From Pseudorhizobium tarimense (GTDB lineage Bacteria; Pseudomonadota; Alphaproteobacteria; Rhizobiales; Rhizobiaceae), in NCBI RefSeq assembly GCF_022968135.1, contig NZ_JALJRA010000018.1, positions 51,387 to 91,158 on the forward strand: a stretch of DNA of 39,772 nt, in the 5' to 3' direction. The translations under genes were made by a program, and so were the position numbers. Below the pieces are notes generated by a model. It made no database searches and was not told where the DNA came from. It was given only the letters and a program-made list of their open reading frames with translations. Below are positions 16,016-25,352 of the stretch, piece by piece. How positions within the stretch are numbered: position 1 is the first letter of the stretch; the number at the start of each line of letters is the position of its first letter.

Positions 16016-19000
16016 ATGCGAAAGCCGATTTCGCTGCGCGATACTGCGCGTCGTATTTCCAGAAGAACCATTTCTTCCCGGTGGTCACTAATCACGCCTG
16101 CTCCTATTCCGCAGGAAGGAGCAGCTCCAGTCAGATCTATGGGCGATAACGCCGCTTCGGCTCCGTCTTATGATTGCACCTTGGAAGACTTGAAGGCGCA
16201 GTTCCGCTTCCGGCGGCGTCATGCTCTAGTCGGATTCGTGTTCCTTGCAGGTTGCGCTTTTATGGACGCGCACTCCGAAGCCCATGCTCAAGCCGTTCCG
16301 ACAATTGCTTGTACAACCAACGGTGCGATCTTCAATACCGCTTACAATGGCGATAGCGGCCCCCCGCTTACTTCAGGTCTGGACCCAAGGTGGGATGTCG
16401 CAACGACCGCGACGAACGTCATAGGTACTCCCCCAGGCGGGCTGAGTTATGCCGACGCGTCTGTTGTCGCCAACCCTACACCACTTTGGATAGTCTCGCC
16501 GTTCGGAAATGCAAATTGGATCTCCCATAATGCAACTGGCGGACAAGCCACAAACTTAGATGCCTTTTTTCGATACCAGTTTAACCTTGCACCTGAGGTG
16601 GATCCAAGCACATTTAGGCTGAACCTGGATATCTATACCGACAACACGGTATGGGAAACATGGGTAAACGGCCAAGGCCAAAACATTCGCTCTCCTTACA
16701 CAGGTGATCCCTATTATCATCCTGGATTCACATCTGGCGGACAGTTTAGCGCCTCGCTGGATTCTGATTGGCAGATTGGCCTGAACACAGTCATTGTTCA
16801 CGTTAAGTCAGCACCCGGAGCCATTGGCTTTCTTGGACAGGTCACATCGTCGGGTTTATGCACGGGCCTTTCCATCGAGAAAACCGGCACGCTCAGCGAC
16901 CTCAACGGCAATGACCTCATCGACCTGGGTGAAACGATCTCCTACTCGTTCTTGGTGGAAAACACTGGGACTGCTCCGCTGACCGATGTCACGGTCAACG
17001 ACCCGCTGCTTGCGAATGCGGGTGTTGCGCTCGACCAGGGCCCGCAGACACTGGCGCCAGGTGCCACCTTCACCTTCACCGCGACCTATACGCCGACGCA
17101 GGCCGACATAGATGCAGGATCGGTCACCAACACCGCGACCGGTACCGGCACCCCGCCATCCGGTCCGCCGATCGATAGTCCGCCAGACACCGTCATCGTG
17201 CCGCCAGCCACCACACCTGGCATGACAATCGAAAAGACCGGCACGCTGAACGACCTCAACGGCAATGATCTCATCGATCTCGGCGAGACAATCTCCTACT
17301 CGTTCCTGGTGGAGAACACCGGGGCGGTGACGCTGACCGGCGTGACGGTCAACGACCCACTTCTTGCCAATGCAGGTGTTGCGCTCGACCAGGGCCCGCA
17401 GACACTGGCGCCAGGTACCGCCTTCACCTTCACCGCGGCCTACACGCCGACGCAAGCCGACATAGATGCAGGTTCGGTCACCAACACCGCGACCGGTACC
17501 GGCACCCCGCCATCCGGTCCGCCGATCGATAGTCCGCCGGATACCGTCGTCGTGCCGCCAGCGACCACGCCGGACATGACCATCCAGAAAACGGGCACGC
17601 TCAACGACCTCAATGGCAATGACCTCATCGACCTCGGTGAAACGATCTCCTATGAATTCCTGGTCATCAACACTGGTAGCGTGACACTGACTAATGTCAG
17701 CGTCGATGACGCCCTAGTGGCTGTCGATCAAGGCCCGCAAACGCTGGCGCCCGGTGGAAGTTATATCTTCACCGCGACCTACACGCCGACACAGGCCGAC
17801 ATAGATGCAGGTTCGGTCACCAACACCGCGACCGGTACCGGCACCCCGCCATCCGGTCCGCCCATCGATAGTCCGCCGGATACCGTCATCGTGCCGCCGG
17901 CAACCACGCCGGACATGACCATCCAGAAAACGGGCACGCTCAACGACCTCAACGGCAACAACCTCATCGACCTGGGTGAAACGATCTCCTACTCGTTCCT
18001 GGTGGAGAACACCGGGGCGGTGACGCTGACCGGCGTGACGGTCAACGACCCACTTCTTGCCAATGCAGGTGTTGCGCTTGACCAGGGCCCGCAGACACTG
18101 GCGCCAGCTGCCACCTTCACCTTCACCGCGACCTACACGCCGACGCAAGCCGACATAGATGCAGGTTCGGTCACCAACACCGCGACCGGTACCGGCACCC
18201 CACCATCCGGTCCGCCGATCGATAGTCCGCCCGACACCGTCATCGTGCCGCCGGCAACCACGCCGGACATGACCATCCAGAAGACCGGCACGCTAAACGA
18301 CCTCAACGGCAACAACCTCATCGACCTGGGTGAAACGATCTCCTACTCGTTCCTGGTGGAGAACACCGGGGCGGTGACGCTGACCGGCGTGACGGTCAAC
18401 GACCCGCTTCTTGCCAATGCGGGTGTTTCGCTTGACCAGGGACCGCAGACACTGGCGCCAGGCGCCACCTTCACCTTCACCGCGGCCTACACCCCGACGC
18501 AAGCCGACATAGATGCAGGTTCGGTCACCAACACCGCGACCGGTACCGGCACTCCGCCATCCGGTCCGCCGATCGATAGTCCGCCCGACACCGTCATCGT
18601 GCCGCCGAATCCGCCGAGTCTTCGGACAGAGAAGACGGGCACTTTCAACGATGCGAATGGCGACAGTTATTCCAGCGTCGGGGACACGCTTACCTATACG
18701 ATCACCATTTCCAATACGGGTGGTGCCGTGGTGACAGGTGTAACCCCGAACGATCCTGGCCCGACCTTCAACGGTCAGCCGGCAGGAGGCATTCTGTCAA
18801 GCTTCCAACCGGCACCCGTCACGCTCGCGCCTGGCGAAGCACAAGTCTTCACCGCAACCTACACTCTGTCGCAAAGTGACATCGACAATTCCGCCGGCCT
18901 CAACGACAGCATTCAGAACTTAGCCAGCGCTCAGGGGCAGTCAGGCGGGGGCAGCGTTCCTTCCAACACGTCGACCAGCACGATTACACCGCCGGCGGCC

Positions 19001-19975
19001 ATGCCGTCGGACATAACGATCATCAAGCAGGCGCAGCTCCGTTACATCCGGCGGGGCGAGCGAGCGCCTTACGTCATCCGCGTGACCAACAACACCGACC
19101 GCAATGTCGGAAATATTACGGTCACGGATACAATGCCGTCCGGCTTCCGATACGTGGAAGGTTCTGCCACGGTCGACGGCGTCGAAGTGACGCCAGTGGT
19201 CAATGGGCTGCGGGTGCGGTTTGAAAATATTTCGCTCGGTCCGAATGCCGAAGTGGAAATCCGCCTTCAGACGCTTGCTTTGAGTACTGCAGGACCGGGC
19301 CGTCACACCAACCGGGCGAATGCGACCGACCCGAGCGGCTCACCAGTGGCGCCGGAAGCCTCGGCCGTCATCGAAATCCTCGCCGAGCCAATCTTCGACT
19401 GCGGCGAGATCATCGGCAAGGTGTTCGACGATACCAATGGCAATGGCTATCAAGACGAAGGCGAGCCCGGATTGCCCGGTGTCCGCATTGCCACCGTCAA
19501 GGGCTGGCTCATCACAACCGACAAGCATGGGCGATTCCATGTCGCTTGCGCCGATCTTCCGGATCAGCGCATCGGCTCCAACTTCATCATGAAGCTCGAC
19601 ACCCGCACGCTGCCCACCGGCTATCGGGTGACCACCGAGAACCCGCGCGTGGTTCGTCTCACCGCCGGCAAGATGACCAAGCTCAACTTCGGAGCATCGA
19701 TCGGTCGTGTCGTGCGTCTCGACATCAAGGACGAGGCCTTCAAGCCGGGCAGCATCGAACTAAGGGAGCGTTGGGCTGCCGGTGTCGATCGATTGATCGA
19801 AACGTTGCGATCGGAGCGATCCGTTCTACGGCTCAGCTACATCGACGCCGTGGCAGATCGGCAACTCGCAAAGGAGCGTGTGAAGGATCTTCAAAAACTG
19901 ATTGCCGAGCGATGGAGGCGCGACGGGGCGCGCTACGAACTGGACATTGAGACGCGCGTGGAGGTGGGACAATGA
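16016..19975 (+). CDS. Giant DUF11-repeat / SdrD-like / OmpA-like surface protein
   Basis: 1319 aa from ATG 16016, which has GAGGGG 7 nt upstream; the longer TTG start at 16001 and the ATG at 16139 lack this. An unusual 60-70-residue basic leader precedes a hydrophobic segment (RRHALVGFVFLAGCAFMDAH) and an AHAQA cleavage-like site at about residue 95. A unique domain spans about 100-285. Five near-identical DUF11 Ig-like modules lie at about 285-863, each opening with DLNGNDLIDLGE-type loops. Two diverged DUF11 modules follow (about 865-1125), then an SdrD-like B domain (about 1128-1215, GKVFDDTNGNGYQDEGEPGL with a Ca2+-type loop). The last about 90 residues resemble an OmpA peptidoglycan-binding domain (SYIDAVADRQLAKERVKDLQ). 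Predicted envelope-anchored surface fibre. The stop overlaps the barrel gene start by ATGA. Confidence 0.88.
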   Translation: MRKPISLRDTARRISRRTISSRWSLITPAPIPQEGAAPVRSMGDNAASAPSYDCTLEDLKAQFRFRRRHALVGFVFLAGCAFMDAHSEAHAQAVPTIACTTNGAIFNTAYNGDSGPPLTSGLDPRWDVATTATNVIGTPPGGLSYADASVVANPTPLWIVSPFGNANWISHNATGGQATNLDAFFRYQFNLAPEVDPSTFRLNLDIYTDNTVWETWVNGQGQNIRSPYTGDPYYHPGFTSGGQFSASLDSDWQIGLNTVIVHVKSAPGAIGFLGQVTSSGLCTGLSIEKTGTLSDLNGNDLIDLGETISYSFLVENTGTAPLTDVTVNDPLLANAGVALDQGPQTLAPGATFTFTATYTPTQADIDAGSVTNTATGTGTPPSGPPIDSPPDTVIVPPATTPGMTIEKTGTLNDLNGNDLIDLGETISYSFLVENTGAVTLTGVTVNDPLLANAGVALDQGPQTLAPGTAFTFTAAYTPTQADIDAGSVTNTATGTGTPPSGPPIDSPPDTVVVPPATTPDMTIQKTGTLNDLNGNDLIDLGETISYEFLVINTGSVTLTNVSVDDALVAVDQGPQTLAPGGSYIFTATYTPTQADIDAGSVTNTATGTGTPPSGPPIDSPPDTVIVPPATTPDMTIQKTGTLNDLNGNNLIDLGETISYSFLVENTGAVTLTGVTVNDPLLANAGVALDQGPQTLAPAATFTFTATYTPTQADIDAGSVTNTATGTGTPPSGPPIDSPPDTVIVPPATTPDMTIQKTGTLNDLNGNNLIDLGETISYSFLVENTGAVTLTGVTVNDPLLANAGVSLDQGPQTLAPGATFTFTAAYTPTQADIDAGSVTNTATGTGTPPSGPPIDSPPDTVIVPPNPPSLRTEKTGTFNDANGDSYSSVGDTLTYTITISNTGGAVVTGVTPNDPGPTFNGQPAGGILSSFQPAPVTLAPGEAQVFTATYTLSQSDIDNSAGLNDSIQNLASAQGQSGGGSVPSNTSTSTITPPAAMPSDITIIKQAQLRYIRRGERAPYVIRVTNNTDRNVGNITVTDTMPSGFRYVEGSATVDGVEVTPVVNGLRVRFENISLGPNAEVEIRLQTLALSTAGPGRHTNRANATDPSGSPVAPEASAVIEILAEPIFDCGEIIGKVFDDTNGNGYQDEGEPGLPGVRIATVKGWLITTDKHGRFHVACADLPDQRIGSNFIMKLDTRTLPTGYRVTTENPRVVRLTAGKMTKLNFGASIGRVVRLDIKDEAFKPGSIELRERWAAGVDRLIETLRSERSVLRLSYIDAVADRQLAKERVKDLQKLIAERWRRDGARYELDIETRVEVGQ
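16872..18610 (+). repeat. Five-copy DUF11 module tandem array (354-bp unit)
   Basis: Modules start at about 16872, 17226, 17580, 17919 and 18273. Four are 354 bp; the third is 339 bp because five residues are missing in the NDPLLANAG region (it reads VDDALVAVDQGPQ). The segment from DAGSVTNTATGTGTPPSGPP to VIVPP is almost invariant at DNA level. This is the same unit as at 1-545, with matching wording of most codons. It can expand or contract by recombination and is difficult for assembly. Confidence 0.9.
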
Positions 19976-22900
19976 GCACGATCAGGTTTCCTGCAAAATC
20001 CGCCACTTCCGCGCCTCGCTTCACTACTCTCCTTGCCAGCACCGCACTCGCCGGAATAACCCTGGTGACCACGGCGGCTGTGGCGCAGGAACAGTTAAAT
20101 GGCAAGAAGCTTGGCGCCGCCGCGGTTCGAGAACTTCCGATTGGAGCAAACACCGAACGGGAGAGCATGAGCGATGTGGGTGAGATTCCTTTCGCAATCA
20201 GCGTGGACGGCGAGACTGTCGACAAGAGCGAAACACCTGCGGTGAAGGGAGCGAGGCCCGCCGTTGCGCAGGAGTCGGGAGGTAAGGCGGTAAAGCCGGT
20301 CGACCAGCAACGCCAGACCGACCTGGCTTTGCACCGGGTCGACATCAACATCAAATATGATGGCCTTCAGGCCAATCCGATGCTGAACGTGTCTACCACG
20401 CCGATGCGCCGTACCTACCGCGCCGGGGAGCCGGTCCGGTTCCTCGCCACATCCAATTATCCTGGCTTCATCGAGCGCTCCGAAATCCGGATCTATGAGA
20501 TGGATGGCACCAAGGCCACGAGGAACCCTGTTGCGGTTTTGCCGGTCTCCATCAACGGCGAGGCGGCGTGGCCAATGTCCTCTTCGGAGGAAATGCATGA
20601 GTTCAGCTATGTGCTCCGCGTGTATGACGCGCAGGGGCGCTTTGATGAAACCGAGCCGCTGACGCTTGCCCGTAGCGAAAGGGAACTGAAGCCGGAGAAG
20701 AAGCCCGAAGCGTTCGCACCCGGTATGGGTGAAGACCGCACTGCCATTCGCAATATTCCAATACGTGGTGGTGCGGTCACCATCTATGGCAACCATGTCC
20801 CGCCGGGCTTCGAGGTCGAGGCCATGGGCGAAACAATACCGGTTGACAAAAATCAGGGCTTCGTCGTCCAGCGTATCCTACCGCCCGGCGACCACGATGT
20901 TGACATCGGGTTGAACGGCGTCTCGAAATCGGGGGGTCTGAACTTCAACCGGCAGATCAACATCCCAGACGATGACTGGTTCTATGTCGGCCTTGCCGAT
21001 CTGACCATCGGCAAAAAGACAGGCGACGATAATATCGAAACCGTCCGCCCCGGTGAGTATGACGAGGTCTATTCGAAGGGCCGGCTTGCCTTCTACCTCA
21101 AAGGAAAGATCAAGGGAGAATATCTCCTGACGGCAGCCGCCGATTCTGGGGAAGACGACCTGGAGGACCTGTTCCGTAACCTGGACGAAAAAGATCCACG
21201 TCAGCTCCTGCGGCGGCTCGATCCCGATGACTATTATCCGGTCTATGGCGACGACTCGACATTTGTAGAGGATGCTCCGACCAAGGGGAAGTTCTACATC
21301 CGCCTCGAGCGTGGCGACAGCCATGTGATGTGGGGCAATTACAAGACGAGCGTCACCGGGACGGAGTTCCTTCGGCAGGAGAGGGGGCTTTACGGGGCTC
21401 ATGCTGCCTACCGGTCGGAAGCCAGCACTTCCTTCGGCGAAAGGCAGACAGAGGTCACTGTCTATGCCGCTCAACCCGATACGTTGCCTCATCGCGAGGA
21501 GTTCCTCGCCACCGGCGGCTCAGCCTACTTCATGAAGCGGCAGGATATCGTCGAGGGGTCGGAGACCGTGACGGTGGAAATCCGCGACGAGATCACCGGT
21601 CGTGTGATCGAGCGTCGTGTTCTGCAATACGGCGAGGATTATAGCTTCGACTATATCCAGGGCGTGCTGATCCTCAGGCGGCCGCTCTCCTCGACGGCGG
21701 GCACGTCCGGTCCCGTTCGGGACGGAGCGCTTGGCGGCAACAAGGTCTATCTCAACGCCCAGTACGAGTACACGCCGGTCGCCAGCGACGTGGACGGTTA
21801 CGCCTATGGCGGCCGTGCCCAGCATTGGGTGAACGACAAGGTGCGTGTCGGCGTGACCGGCATGGAAGAGAGTACCGGCCTTGCCGATCAGCAGGCGCTC
21901 GGCGCCGACGTCAAGATCCGGCACTCCGAAACCACCTTCGTCGAAGCCGAAGTGGCCCATTCCAAAGGGCCTGGATTCGGCATGTCGCGGTCGACCGATG
22001 GCGGTCTGACCAACAGCGATACGGCTATTGCCGGAAGTCCAGGCCAATCGGCGTCTGCCTGGCGTGTCAAGGGCCAGTTCGATCTTGCCGATCTGAGCGA
22101 CGGCGGCATGAAGGGCATTGTCGGCGGCTATTACGAGAACAAGGAGGCGGGCTTCTCCACGCTCTACGATCAGCTTTATGTCGACAAGCGGATCTGGGGT
22201 GCCCATGCGGACGTGGATTTGACGGACAAGGTCGAAGCGAAGCTGACCTATGACGACTTCCACGATGATGCGGGGCAGATCAAGCGGGAAGGTTCCTCAA
22301 GCCTTAGCTATCAGTGGGACCAGTACTGGAAGATCTCCTTCGGCGTCACCTATACCGAGTTGATGTCGCCGCTCGCGATCGCCGCTGGGAAAAGCGGCTA
22401 TGACGGCTCGCGCCTGGATGCCGGCGTAAGGGTCGACTATCGCTGGGATGAGGACCTTCTCTTATATGCCTTCGGGCAGGGCACAGTCGACCGGTCGGGT
22501 GACATCAGCCGCAACGATCGCGTCGGCGTCGGGACGGAAATGCAGTTGACCGACAAGATCGGCGCCAACGCCGAGATCTCCTATGGTACCCATGGAGTCG
22601 GTGGGCTTGCCGCGCTGACCTATGACCCGAATGCCGATGATCACTATTATATTGGCTACAAGCTAGATCCCGATCGCGCCTTCGATCTCGATCGGACCTA
22701 TGATTTGGTCGGAACAGACAAGGGTGCGATCGTCGCTGGCGCCAAAAGAAAGATGGACGATGTCGCGTCTGCCTATGCCGAGAGCAGCTATGACATGTTC
22801 GGTCAGCGCAACTCGCTCACCCAGACCTATGGCATCGTCTACACGCCAGACGACATCTGGACGATAGATGGTGGCTTTGAGGCCGGGCGCGTCCGTGACG

Positions 22901-23721
22901 AAACAATCGACAGAGCCGGGATCCAGCGGTCTGACTTCGATCGCTACGCACCATCACTGTCGATCGGCTACAAAGATGAGGAAGCCGGGATTGCCGCACG
23001 CCTGCGTGGAGAAGTCCGCATCGAGGATTCCGACGACGGTACCCGCGACCAGAACACCTACCTGATGGCGGCGGGTGTCTCCTGGAAGACAAGCGAGGAC
23101 TGGCGTCTTCTCGCCAACATCGATGCTGTCGTTTCGGATGCCGTTTCGACCGTCACCTCGTTCCAGGACACCGACTATGTTGAGGCATCGCTCGGTTATG
23201 CCTATCGACCGATCGATAACGACCGGCTGAATATCCTATTCAAATACACCTGGCTGTATGACATGCCCGGCAACAACCAACTCGTCAGCGGGTCGACCGG
23301 AGACGTACTCGCTCCCGCCCAGCGTAGCCAAATTCTGTCGGCGGACCTCATCTACGACCTGTTCCCCTGGTTGTCCGTAGGTGGCAAATATGGCTATCGC
23401 TTCGGCGAGGTCCGTTACCGCACAGAAGGCGGAGCCGGGAGTGACTTCGAGGACGACTGGCAGTCGTCATCTGCGCATCTTGGAATTCTGCGGGCAGACC
23501 TGCATGTCGTCAACAATTGGGACGTTCTTCTTGAGGGACGCGTCATGCACATGCCGGAGGCGGAAACGACCGACTTGGGCGCCTTGGTCGCCGTTTATCG
23601 CCACGTCGGTAACAACTTCAAGGTTGGCGTCGGCTACAATTTCGGCAACTTTTCCGACGATCTGCGCGACCTGACGCTTGACGACGAGGGTATCTTCCTC
23701 AACGCGGTCGGGAAGTTCTAA
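19972..23721 (+). CDS. Large outer-membrane beta-barrel protein coupled to DUF11 protein
   Basis: 1249 aa. The signal peptide ends at about residue 39 (TTLLASTALAGITLVTTAAV, then AQE). A Pro-containing linker and an Ig-like periplasmic region (about 125-230, VDINIKYDGLQANPMLNVST) follow. A conserved-looking central region (about 340-570) includes GRLAFYLKGKIKGEYLLTAA, RRLDPDDYYPVYGDDSTF and LQYGEDYSFDYIQGVLILRR. From about 590 to the end the sequence alternates hydrophobic and polar residues with aromatic girdle patterns typical of a many-stranded barrel, and ends in Phe (AVGKF) as barrel substrates usually do. No TonB box or plug was seen. The ATGA overlap with the DUF11 gene implies co-translation and joint function. 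Plausibly the outer-membrane anchor or export pore of the DUF11 protein; this role is inference. Confidence 0.85.
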   Translation: MSTIRFPAKSATSAPRFTTLLASTALAGITLVTTAAVAQEQLNGKKLGAAAVRELPIGANTERESMSDVGEIPFAISVDGETVDKSETPAVKGARPAVAQESGGKAVKPVDQQRQTDLALHRVDINIKYDGLQANPMLNVSTTPMRRTYRAGEPVRFLATSNYPGFIERSEIRIYEMDGTKATRNPVAVLPVSINGEAAWPMSSSEEMHEFSYVLRVYDAQGRFDETEPLTLARSERELKPEKKPEAFAPGMGEDRTAIRNIPIRGGAVTIYGNHVPPGFEVEAMGETIPVDKNQGFVVQRILPPGDHDVDIGLNGVSKSGGLNFNRQINIPDDDWFYVGLADLTIGKKTGDDNIETVRPGEYDEVYSKGRLAFYLKGKIKGEYLLTAAADSGEDDLEDLFRNLDEKDPRQLLRRLDPDDYYPVYGDDSTFVEDAPTKGKFYIRLERGDSHVMWGNYKTSVTGTEFLRQERGLYGAHAAYRSEASTSFGERQTEVTVYAAQPDTLPHREEFLATGGSAYFMKRQDIVEGSETVTVEIRDEITGRVIERRVLQYGEDYSFDYIQGVLILRRPLSSTAGTSGPVRDGALGGNKVYLNAQYEYTPVASDVDGYAYGGRAQHWVNDKVRVGVTGMEESTGLADQQALGADVKIRHSETTFVEAEVAHSKGPGFGMSRSTDGGLTNSDTAIAGSPGQSASAWRVKGQFDLADLSDGGMKGIVGGYYENKEAGFSTLYDQLYVDKRIWGAHADVDLTDKVEAKLTYDDFHDDAGQIKREGSSSLSYQWDQYWKISFGVTYTELMSPLAIAAGKSGYDGSRLDAGVRVDYRWDEDLLLYAFGQGTVDRSGDISRNDRVGVGTEMQLTDKIGANAEISYGTHGVGGLAALTYDPNADDHYYIGYKLDPDRAFDLDRTYDLVGTDKGAIVAGAKRKMDDVASAYAESSYDMFGQRNSLTQTYGIVYTPDDIWTIDGGFEAGRVRDETIDRAGIQRSDFDRYAPSLSIGYKDEEAGIAARLRGEVRIEDSDDGTRDQNTYLMAAGVSWKTSEDWRLLANIDAVVSDAVSTVTSFQDTDYVEASLGYAYRPIDNDRLNILFKYTWLYDMPGNNQLVSGSTGDVLAPAQRSQILSADLIYDLFPWLSVGGKYGYRFGEVRYRTEGGAGSDFEDDWQSSSAHLGILRADLHVVNNWDVLLEGRVMHMPEAETTDLGALVAVYRHVGNNFKVGVGYNFGNFSDDLRDLTLDDEGIFLNAVGKF

Positions 23722-23729
23722 CGGTCATA

Positions 23730-23751
23730 GCTCTCCGCGGTCGCGGAGAGC
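23730..23751 (+). terminator. Hairpin after the DUF11/beta-barrel operon
   Basis: GCTCTCCGCG-GT-CGCGGAGAGC is a perfect inverted repeat 9 nt after the barrel stop. In practice it would form an 8-bp stem with a 6-nt loop. No U tract follows, so it may be a 3'-end-stabilising hairpin or a weak terminator. Confidence 0.5.
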
Positions 23752-23785
23752 AGGCTTACCAAAGGATTCGCACGGCGTTACAACG

Positions 23786-23983
23786 ATGCAAGATGACCAT
23801 ACATGGAAATGTGACGGTTGTGGCCGGGAGCACGAGCTTCGCAAGATTGACTCCCATCGCTGGGTCAGGTGCGATGAAGAGTTCGTTGGCGAGCAGCTAT
23901 GCCAAATAGAGATGCTACAACTGTGCGCATCCTGCCAAGCGCGACTTCTGGCGCGACACGATCCCGATCTGTTACAATACTGA
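23786..23983 (+). CDS. Small zinc-ribbon-like protein (CxxC...CxxC), copy 1
   Basis: 65 aa from ATG 23786 (MQDDHTWKCDGCGREHELRK). Two CxxC knuckles, KCDGCG at residues 8-13 and LCASCQ at about 47-52, suggest a one-zinc ribbon. No signal peptide. It is paralogous to the protein at 25149-25352: both have W-x-C-x-G-C near the start, RKID at the same place, and xLCxxCQxxL near the end. It lies between the beta-barrel gene and the AraC gene, same strand. No family recognised; possibly a small regulator or adaptor. Confidence 0.7.
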   Translation: MQDDHTWKCDGCGREHELRKIDSHRWVRCDEEFVGEQLCQIEMLQLCASCQARLLARHDPDLLQY

Positions 23984-24102
23984 GGCGAGCGCTCGTCATA
24001 TCGGTAACAAAGTGTTTTTAGATAACGATTTTTAGTAATGGTTCTGCCTCGCCGCGACCGCTATGGTCTCCTGCAACGGTGCGCGTACGATAGGCCGGAT
24101 GA

Positions 24103-24969
24103 ATGTTTCAAACGAACAAACCGTTCACGGACGCTACCCTACTAGACCCTGTGCCTCATGACGTCGGGCCGCGAAAGTTTACGTTCCGAGGTGGGGTGGC
24201 ACACAGTAGCCGGACACCAGGTGCTCAGGAATTTTTGTCGACGGGGCATTGGCTAGTAGTAGCGTTAGCCGCCTCACCTGGGTTAAGGGTCTCGTTCGCC
24301 GATGAGCCGCTCAAACCAAAACATGTGGTACCAGGTGCGTTGGCCGTGATTCCTGCCGGGCTTCAGAGCAGGGTGGAATGGACCTCACCGATGGAAAATA
24401 TCATTGTGTCCATCTCTCCGGACAGCTTCGCAGAACTCGCCGGACATGAATTGGGCCGATCTGACGTCAACTTGTTGCCAACCCACGTCACCCTGGACAG
24501 GACGGCGCTTCAGTTCGCCAAGCTGATCAGAACCGAACTCGGCAGACATCAGAAGGCAAATGATCTCTGTCTCGATTCATTGATCACCTTGCTTGGTATC
24601 CATGCCATTCGAAACTATTCGGATGCTGCAAAGCCGAGAGCGACCGGCGGACGCGGGCTTTCCGAACGCGCGACCAAAAGGATTGAAGAGTATCTGCGGG
24701 AGAACTTCAGGCGCAAGCTCACTGTCGCAGAACTCGCCGGCATCTGCGACCTGTCTCCGGGACATTTTGCCGACGCCTTTACCGTAACATTCGGAACATC
24801 TCCTCACCAGTATGTACTGGAACTTCGCATGAGTTTCGCCGAACAATTGTTGACTAACTCCGACAAGGCCCTTGCAGAAATCGCTTTTTTAAGCGGCTTC
24901 TCCAGTCAAAGCCATTTAACTAGCACATTGCGCACCCATCGCCAGAGAACTCCAAGGCAATATCGTTAG
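24103..24969 (+). CDS. AraC-family transcriptional regulator, paralogue of the one at 2391-3308
   Basis: 288 aa from ATG 24103. The N-terminal effector-like region contains FRGGVAHSSRTPGAQEF and ALAVIPAGLQSRVEW, and the linker has LGIHAIRNYS. The double HTH at about residues 187-285 includes LTVAELAGICDLSPGHFADA and LAEIAFLSGFSSQSHLTSTL. The C-terminus is complete (RTPRQYR), unlike its IS-interrupted paralogue. It lies 380 bp downstream of the DUF11/beta-barrel operon in the same orientation and is flanked by two zinc-ribbon-like genes. It may control this locus. Confidence 0.9.
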   Translation: MFQTNKPFTDATLLDPVPHDVGPRKFTFRGGVAHSSRTPGAQEFLSTGHWLVVALAASPGLRVSFADEPLKPKHVVPGALAVIPAGLQSRVEWTSPMENIIVSISPDSFAELAGHELGRSDVNLLPTHVTLDRTALQFAKLIRTELGRHQKANDLCLDSLITLLGIHAIRNYSDAAKPRATGGRGLSERATKRIEEYLRENFRRKLTVAELAGICDLSPGHFADAFTVTFGTSPHQYVLELRMSFAEQLLTNSDKALAEIAFLSGFSSQSHLTSTLRTHRQRTPRQYR

Positions 24970-25148
24970 CAGCCGCTCCCGGGCAGACCTCCCGCTCAGC
25001 TGATTATTATGCCCCCGTTCCTGGGGAGATATTCGCTTTGACGCTCCGTCAACAGCCCCGCGGAACTTAAGTGATCCCTAAGTAGCCCTCGCGTCGCGCT
25101 TGCATTTGTGAAATATAGCTTGATGGGTTCGCGCGGGAGGCAACGGAA

Positions 25149-25352
25149 ATGGCACAAGCAACCTGGATTTGCGCAGGGTGCGATAGTCAATTTCCTACAA
25201 GGAAGATCGACGATTTTCGATTTCTTTGCGTGTCGGTATCTGCTTTAAGTGGGTCTCCACGTCTGAAGAAGACCTACGAACTTTGTCCGACCTGCCAAGT
25301 AAAGCTTGTTGATATAGTCGAGCCGAAGAACTGGCCACGGCCTCAATATTAA
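25149..25352 (+). CDS. Small zinc-ribbon-like protein (CxxC...CxxC), copy 2
   Basis: 67 aa from ATG 25149, with a strong GGGAGG 11 nt upstream. It begins MAQATWICAGCDSQFPTRKI and ends with LCPTCQVKLVDIVEPKNW then PRPQY. The two CxxC pairs and the RKID motif match the protein at 23786-23983. The middle is more diverged and has one extra Cys (FLCVSV). Cytoplasmic by appearance. Function unknown. Confidence 0.7.
   Translation: MAQATWICAGCDSQFPTRKIDDFRFLCVSVSALSGSPRLKKTYELCPTCQVKLVDIVEPKNWPRPQY

Noticed and set aside
16856..18502. Several long open frames on the minus strand opposite the DUF11 array (62-199 codons, themselves repetitive).
   Set aside because: They are antisense shadows of a biased, repetitive gene: period and boundaries follow the sense modules, and there is no ribosome site or known motif.
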